From: Allantophomopsis cytisporea
Lineage: Eukaryota > Ascomycota > Leotiomycetes > Phacidiales > Phacidiaceae
Length of the DNA: 64,000 nucleotides
Reading direction: 5' to 3'
Assembly: GCA_024752435.1 (NCBI GenBank)
Contig: CP103022.1
Span: 248,001 to 312,000 of the forward strand
Positions 59,513-64,000 of the stretch are shown here, piece by piece. The stretch's first letter is position 1. Each line of letters opens with the position of its first letter. Under the pieces are notes generated by a model, which did no database searches, had not been told where the DNA came from, and saw only the letters and a list, made by a program, of their open reading frames with translations. The position numbers and the translations under genes are program-made.

Positions 59513-60979
59513 ATGCGGGCATCATCAGAATCGTTCTTGCCGGAGGAAGAGACGAACGAGAAAAAGACCACTATTATTTGCGAAGATGAATTTCAGCATC
59601 CCATTGATGGAGGACGAGGCGCTTGGATGTTCATGTTTGGCTCTGTGATCGTAGATGCAGTCATCTGGGGCTTCCCGTTGAACTTCGGCATCTTCTTGAA
59701 TTACTATGAGAAGAGTGACAAGTTTTCAGACAGCCAAAGCATTGCAATGATAGGTACTTTCGCGACGGTGAGTATGCCCTTGGAGTATGGTTGATAACAT
59801 AGCGACTGACCTTGCAAAAGGGGATAGCTTATCTGGGAGGGCCTCTGATGACACCACTTACATTGCGGTTTCACAGATATCGCCGACACCTGGTGGGATT
59901 TGGAGTTGGACTTTGCGTCTTCGGTACATTAGCTGCCAGCTGGGCAACGAAAGTCTGGCAACTTATCCTCTGTCAAGGCATCCTATACGGGACCGGATTC
60001 CTGATTGTGTCGTATGTCGTCTTCAGCCAACTTAACGAGTGGTTCGTGGAGCGGAGAGGACTAGCATACGGTATTCAGCTCAGTGCTTCTGGGCTCGGTG
60101 GTTTGCTTCTGCCATTCGTTCTCCAGTCGCTTCTGGATAACTACGGATATGCATGGACACTTAGGATATATGTCCTGATCATCGTAGGTTCAATCTCCGA
60201 GCACGACGCTGGGAACTCAAGCTGATATTTAACCACGGATATGCCTTGTCGGACCCGCCATCCTGCTACTTCGAAGCCGCCCACGTACAACAAACGAAAA
60301 ACCCTTGAAAGCAAAAATTGACTACGAAGCCCTGAAAAAGCCAATTTTCTACATTCTAGCAGCCGCAAACCTGCTTCAAGGCCTCGCCTTCTACCTACCC
60401 ATTTTCTACCTCCCCTCCTTTGCCACCTCCCTCGGCATTTCAGAAACCAACAGTTCACTTCTCCTTGCGTTCCTCAATCTCGCTCATGTCCTCGGCCTCC
60501 TAACAATGGGTTTTCTTTCTGACCATCTTTCGGTCTATCTACTCCTCTTTATCAGTACCTTCTTCTCCGCCCTCTCGGTCCTCTTGCTTCTCGGACCGGC
60601 CAAGGCTTTCCTCCCGCTCTGTTTCTTTTCCTTTTTTTATGGCTTCTTGGGCGGAGGCTTTGAGAGTCTGTTTCCGAGGTTTGTCACGGCGTTGACAGAG
60701 GACCCGGCTGCAGAACTGCTCTTTTATGGTATATTTGAGTTTGAGCGGGGATTAGGGATTGTTCTTGGGGGTCCACTTAGTGGATGGTTAGTAGGGGAAA
60801 CAGCGGTTTTGGGAGGTTTTGGGTTGGGGATGTATGGGAAGATTGTGGTGTTTGTGGGGGTGACTTTGGGGGTAGCTTCGATTGCAGGAGTTGGGCGTTT
60901 CTGGGGTGACAAACAGCGTGAAGAGAGTGAGAAGAGTCCTGATTATGGACCATTAAAGAATGAAGAAGACGACATATAA
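59513..60979 (+). CDS. MFS transporter, monocarboxylate-transporter (MCT) type, with aberrant intron 2
   Basis: Exons 59513-59767, 59821-60183 and 60239-60979 give 452 residues with about 12 membrane segments. After a polar N-terminus comes DGGRGAWMFMFGSVIVDAVI, matching the D-G-G-x-G-W signature of the fungal MCT family, then WFVERRGLAYGIQLSASGLG before TM5. The loop PRTTNEKPLKAKIDYEAL separates the two halves. Substrates of this family range from monocarboxylates to riboflavin and are unknown here. Intron 1 is normal. The frame of exon 3 can be joined only if intron 2 (60184-60238, donor GTAGGT) ends in GG, not AG. The nearest AG gives a frameshift and a stop after TM6. Either a lost acceptor or a non-canonical one. 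It lies 1.1 kb before a secreted amine oxidase. Confidence 0.75.
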
Positions 60980-62104
60980 ACAGTTAGATGTTACATGAAG
61001 CAAAAATCGCTTCTGCAGTTGCATCGTGAAACGTTCGGCGTAACGGTTCTCAGCTGCGCGATATCAATGCTCTTGATTTCAACAGCCCACAACTACAGTA
61101 GTATAACAGATCCTATTATATACAACTAAATCCCTATTATTGAGTGCTGTTTCCAAATAATATACTCGTCGATTATTTTGTTACCGTAAGACTAACATAT
61201 AGGAGTGAGATGATCGCTATCCTGGCGTAGGCAGGCCCAATGCTTCCAACGCATCGATTCATCATAAATTGCCCAGAGCAAGCCAATAGCGTGACTTCGA
61301 GCGGCGCTAATTTATGATTAAAACTTAGGTTTACTTTTAATGCCACGTGATCCGATAGAGTTATCTATATACTTAGGTATTATTAGATACGGTACTAAGA
61401 TAAGCACGTGCTACTTATCCCCAGAGCCGTGCCGGCCCAGAGGAGCCCAAGCAAGAGCTAAAACACTAGACCCTGATTCCATGTTGAAGTTGATATTATC
61501 CAGCCAGCCCTCCACCGCCATATGTGTGGCTGAGATCCTTATCACCGTATTGAAGGTGCGCATCCAATCAAACCCAACCACAAATTTCTTAAACGCCACA
61601 GATTCCTGATGGGAGACAGTCATATCTTCATAAGTCTGTCTTTGTTTTGTGAGACGGGCGACAGGAATGAGAACCCTGTGGTACCCGGGACCCCTAATGG
61701 TATCCGGTGGCTTACCGCAAATGATGGTATATCAGCAGAACTGAAAGTCCTCTCTTCTAATCGAAGTTATAAATTCCAGGACTTTAAACAGTCTACAGTA
61801 TGCCGAGATCCTGAATAACTCTAAAGGCACCAAACATTTGGTATGCAGTGTCTTTATTTCGGCAGCGTCCGAGACTACACATCTTGGTCTCCGCTTTCAG
61901 CCTGCCAACTCAAGCCACCAAATCTATGAAACAGCTTCGGGTTGTTCTAGAGGTGAATGGCTCATGTCTCTGTATAGTACGGAGTAGTCTATTGGGATTT
62001 GGGTCCGGGGTACTGGAGTACAAGGGATCGACATCCCCATTTCTTAATTATGTCATATCGATGAGAGGTTTACTACTAGATTTTGAGAATTTAGGCAATT
62101 CAAT
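60980..62104. other. Intergenic region
   Basis: A spacer between transporter and amine oxidase. Contains CACGTG near 61408 and several GATA-type sites, possibly regulatory. The frame at 61340-61609 and its antisense counterpart show no recognised domain. Confidence 0.4.
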
Positions 62105-63830
62105 ATGCATCTAAGGAGTTTTGGGGTTTTGAATGCGGCGTTGACTATCTCTTTGTTATGTTATGGAACTCAAGCGCAATGGATAGGCAGGTCAAGTGAG
62201 TGTAGGAGGACGAAAGTTGCTGTGTTAGGAGCTGGAGTTGCTGGAATCACTGCTGCTGTGAGTTGTGTTTGATTCGATTATCCACTTGATTTCTTCGAAC
62301 TGACTCTGATGTAGCAAGCGCTGAGCGACAGGGGGATCAACGACTTCTTGATACTTGAGAGCAACTCAGAAATTGGAGGACGGTGTAAGAATGCGAAATT
62401 TGGAGAAGATGAGAATGGCAAGCCATATACAGTGGAACTGGGTGCAAATTGGGTTCAAGGAACAGGGGGCTACAACGGCCCCGAGAATCCGATATGGACT
62501 CTTGTAATATCCATGAAGCAATGAGAATATGTTGATATTGCATGCTAACAGGACAGCAGGCAAAGAAATACGGCATCAAAAACCATATCTCCAACCCCGA
62601 CTCAATCTTGACATATGATGACAGCGGACCGAACGACTTTACAAACGCACTGAAGACATTTCGAAACAGCTTTCGGTCGGTGACTGGAGATTTAAGGAAT
62701 CAGAATCGCAATTATGAAGCGACTATGAATGTACAAGAGCTGCTTGAGGAGGGCGGCTGGTCTTCGAAAGGAGATGCTCGAAGACAAGCTGTTGAGTGGT
62801 ATAATTTTGACTACGAGTATGCCCAAAGTCCAGTACGTTGATTTCGACACCACTCTTACCAAACAGTGGCTCGAGCTAACGCCTGAAAGATACATAGCTC
62901 AGCTCAAGATACGATGAGAAACTTTGTAAGTGATGCTTTGGAAATTTTCACGTCAGGTACGCTATATACTGATACTAGTAGAAATCCACATTCAACAGCT
63001 TTTCTGCAGACATCAATTTTGTAACGGACCAACGAGGATTCAACGCCTTCCTGGAGGGCCAAGCCTCTGAATTTCTCAGTCGGAACGACTCACGTCTCTT
63101 GCTCTCCAGGGTTGTACAAAATATCATCCAGACCGCGAACGAAGTAAATATCCACAACTCAGACAGAACGTGCATCACCGCAAACTACGTGATAACAACC
63201 TTCTCCCTTGGGGTGCTCCAAAACTGCGCTGTTTCCTTCTCTCCTCCTCTCCCAACCTGGAAGACCGCCGCCATAGACGGCATGCAAATGGGCATCTTTA
63301 CTAAGATCTACATGCAGTTTCCCAAGGACAAGATATTCTGGGATGAAGAGAAAGAGTTCTTTCTTTTTGCTTCGAACCAAAGTCGAGGGTACTTCCCTGT
63401 GTTCCAGAATTTCCTACTTGGGAGTGGAATTCTTGTCGCTACAATAGTAGCTGAGCAAGCTCGCATTATAGAAAATCAAACAGAAGAAGAAACAAAGGGA
63501 CAGGTAATAGAGGTCTTACGAAAGATGTTTGGAGACACTGTGCCTGATCCGGTAGACTTCATGGTTCCACGATGGGGCTCGACACCTTGGGCATATGGCA
63601 GTTTCTCGAACTGGCCAACCGGGTACACTGATAAAGACCATCTCGATCTTCAGGCCAATGTAGGAAGAGTATGGTTTGCAGGAGAGGCGACGAGTAGAGA
63701 TTACTATGGATACCTGCATGGGGCGTACTTCGAAGGGAAGAGAGTTGGAGATTTGGTCGCAGACCTTGTTATTCACCCCGAACTCGTGGAGGGTGTGGAG
63801 ATGGAGTCAGAAACTCGCCGGACGAATTAG
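62105..63830 (+). CDS. Secreted FAD-dependent amine oxidase (polyamine-oxidase-like)
   Basis: Five exons (62105-62257, 62315-62503, 62557-62832, 62890-62925, 62982-63830) join in phase to 500 residues. The N-terminus MHLRSFGVLNAALTISLLCY looks like a signal peptide, so the enzyme is probably exported. The FAD-binding motif VAVLGAGVAGITAA follows, with the ribose-binding Glu in LILESNSEIGGRC, then GANWVQGTGG, YNFDYEYAQSP, FVTDQRGFNAFLEGQA, YVITTFSLGVLQ and the C-terminal FAD motif VWFAGEATSRDYYGYLHGAY. The family oxidises polyamines or other amines, releasing hydrogen peroxide and an aldehyde. The exact substrate is not readable from sequence. The short fourth exon (36 nt) and its introns are supported by phase and by a GAGCTAAC branch point. 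Confidence 0.87.
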
Positions 63831-64000
63831 GATATGGCAGCTAGTTAAAGTTGGGTCAAGAAAATGTGAATGAAGGAAAATGCAAGTTCAACTTAACATG
63901 CTCAAGCAAGCCTCACGATTGACGAAATATAGGGCATTGTGTCGCCCCTGGTTCTCTAAATGGTTTTATAGGCGACTAGTCACTCCCATTCCAGCCGCTG

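Noticed and set aside
1..64000. CRISPR arrays, prokaryotic operons, ribosome-binding sites, prophage, secondary-metabolite core enzymes
   Set aside because: Introns and gene families show a fungal nuclear genome. No spaced direct-repeat arrays and no PKS, NRPS or terpene synthase signatures were seen.

Overview
This is about 64 kb of nuclear DNA from a filamentous ascomycete (Pezizomycotina). The gene families and the style of the hypothetical proteins suggest Leotiomycetes (Helotiales, Botrytis/Sclerotinia-like), but that is an inference. Eukaryotic evidence: most genes are split by 46-160 nt GT-AG introns with CTAAC/CTAAT branch points, they lie singly on both strands, and long intergenic stretches are rich in simple repeats. 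I corrected gene models by joining exons where splice sites and reading phase agreed. All models are hand-made and untested.

Left part (1-17 kb): a partial unknown gene on the edge; a Rab4-family GTPase divergently paired with a short-chain dehydrogenase; a multi-exon zinc-finger-like protein of unknown role; a D-xylulose reductase (xylitol dehydrogenase) with an XlnR-type and CreA-type promoter; a small dsRNA-binding-like ORF with an upstream in-frame stop; and an RBR (RING-IBR-RING) ubiquitin ligase. Between the second and third of these lie a tRNA-like pol III element and one copy of a hairpin-bearing dispersed repeat.

Middle (17-38 kb): largely gene-poor. It holds decayed coding stretches, G-rich tandem repeats able to form G-quadruplexes, and one clear gene, an SFP1-type C2H2 transcription factor. 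About 12.7 kb then follows without a convincing gene, rich in microsatellites, with a long hairpin and an AT-rich part that may be degraded transposon. It ends in an orphan coding exon just beyond CDC20.

Right part (38-64 kb): housekeeping genes dominate: CDC20 (APC/C activator), a conserved fungal protein of unknown function, RPB10 (RNA polymerase subunit) sharing a 279 bp divergent promoter with UTP17/NAN1 (SSU processome), the TFIIA large subunit TOA1, and a helix-hairpin-helix protein. The end carries a monocarboxylate-type MFS transporter with a broken-looking splice acceptor, next to a secreted FAD amine oxidase.

Themes: growth and ribosome production recur (SFP1, RPB10, UTP17, TFIIA, CDC20), but the genes are not an operon or a metabolic cluster. 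I did not find a convincing new multi-gene system. The most unusual items are the orphan exon next to CDC20, the GT-GG intron in the transporter, the two-copy hairpin repeat, the pol III-like element interrupted by T-runs, and the nonsense codon ahead of the dsRNA-binding-like ORF.
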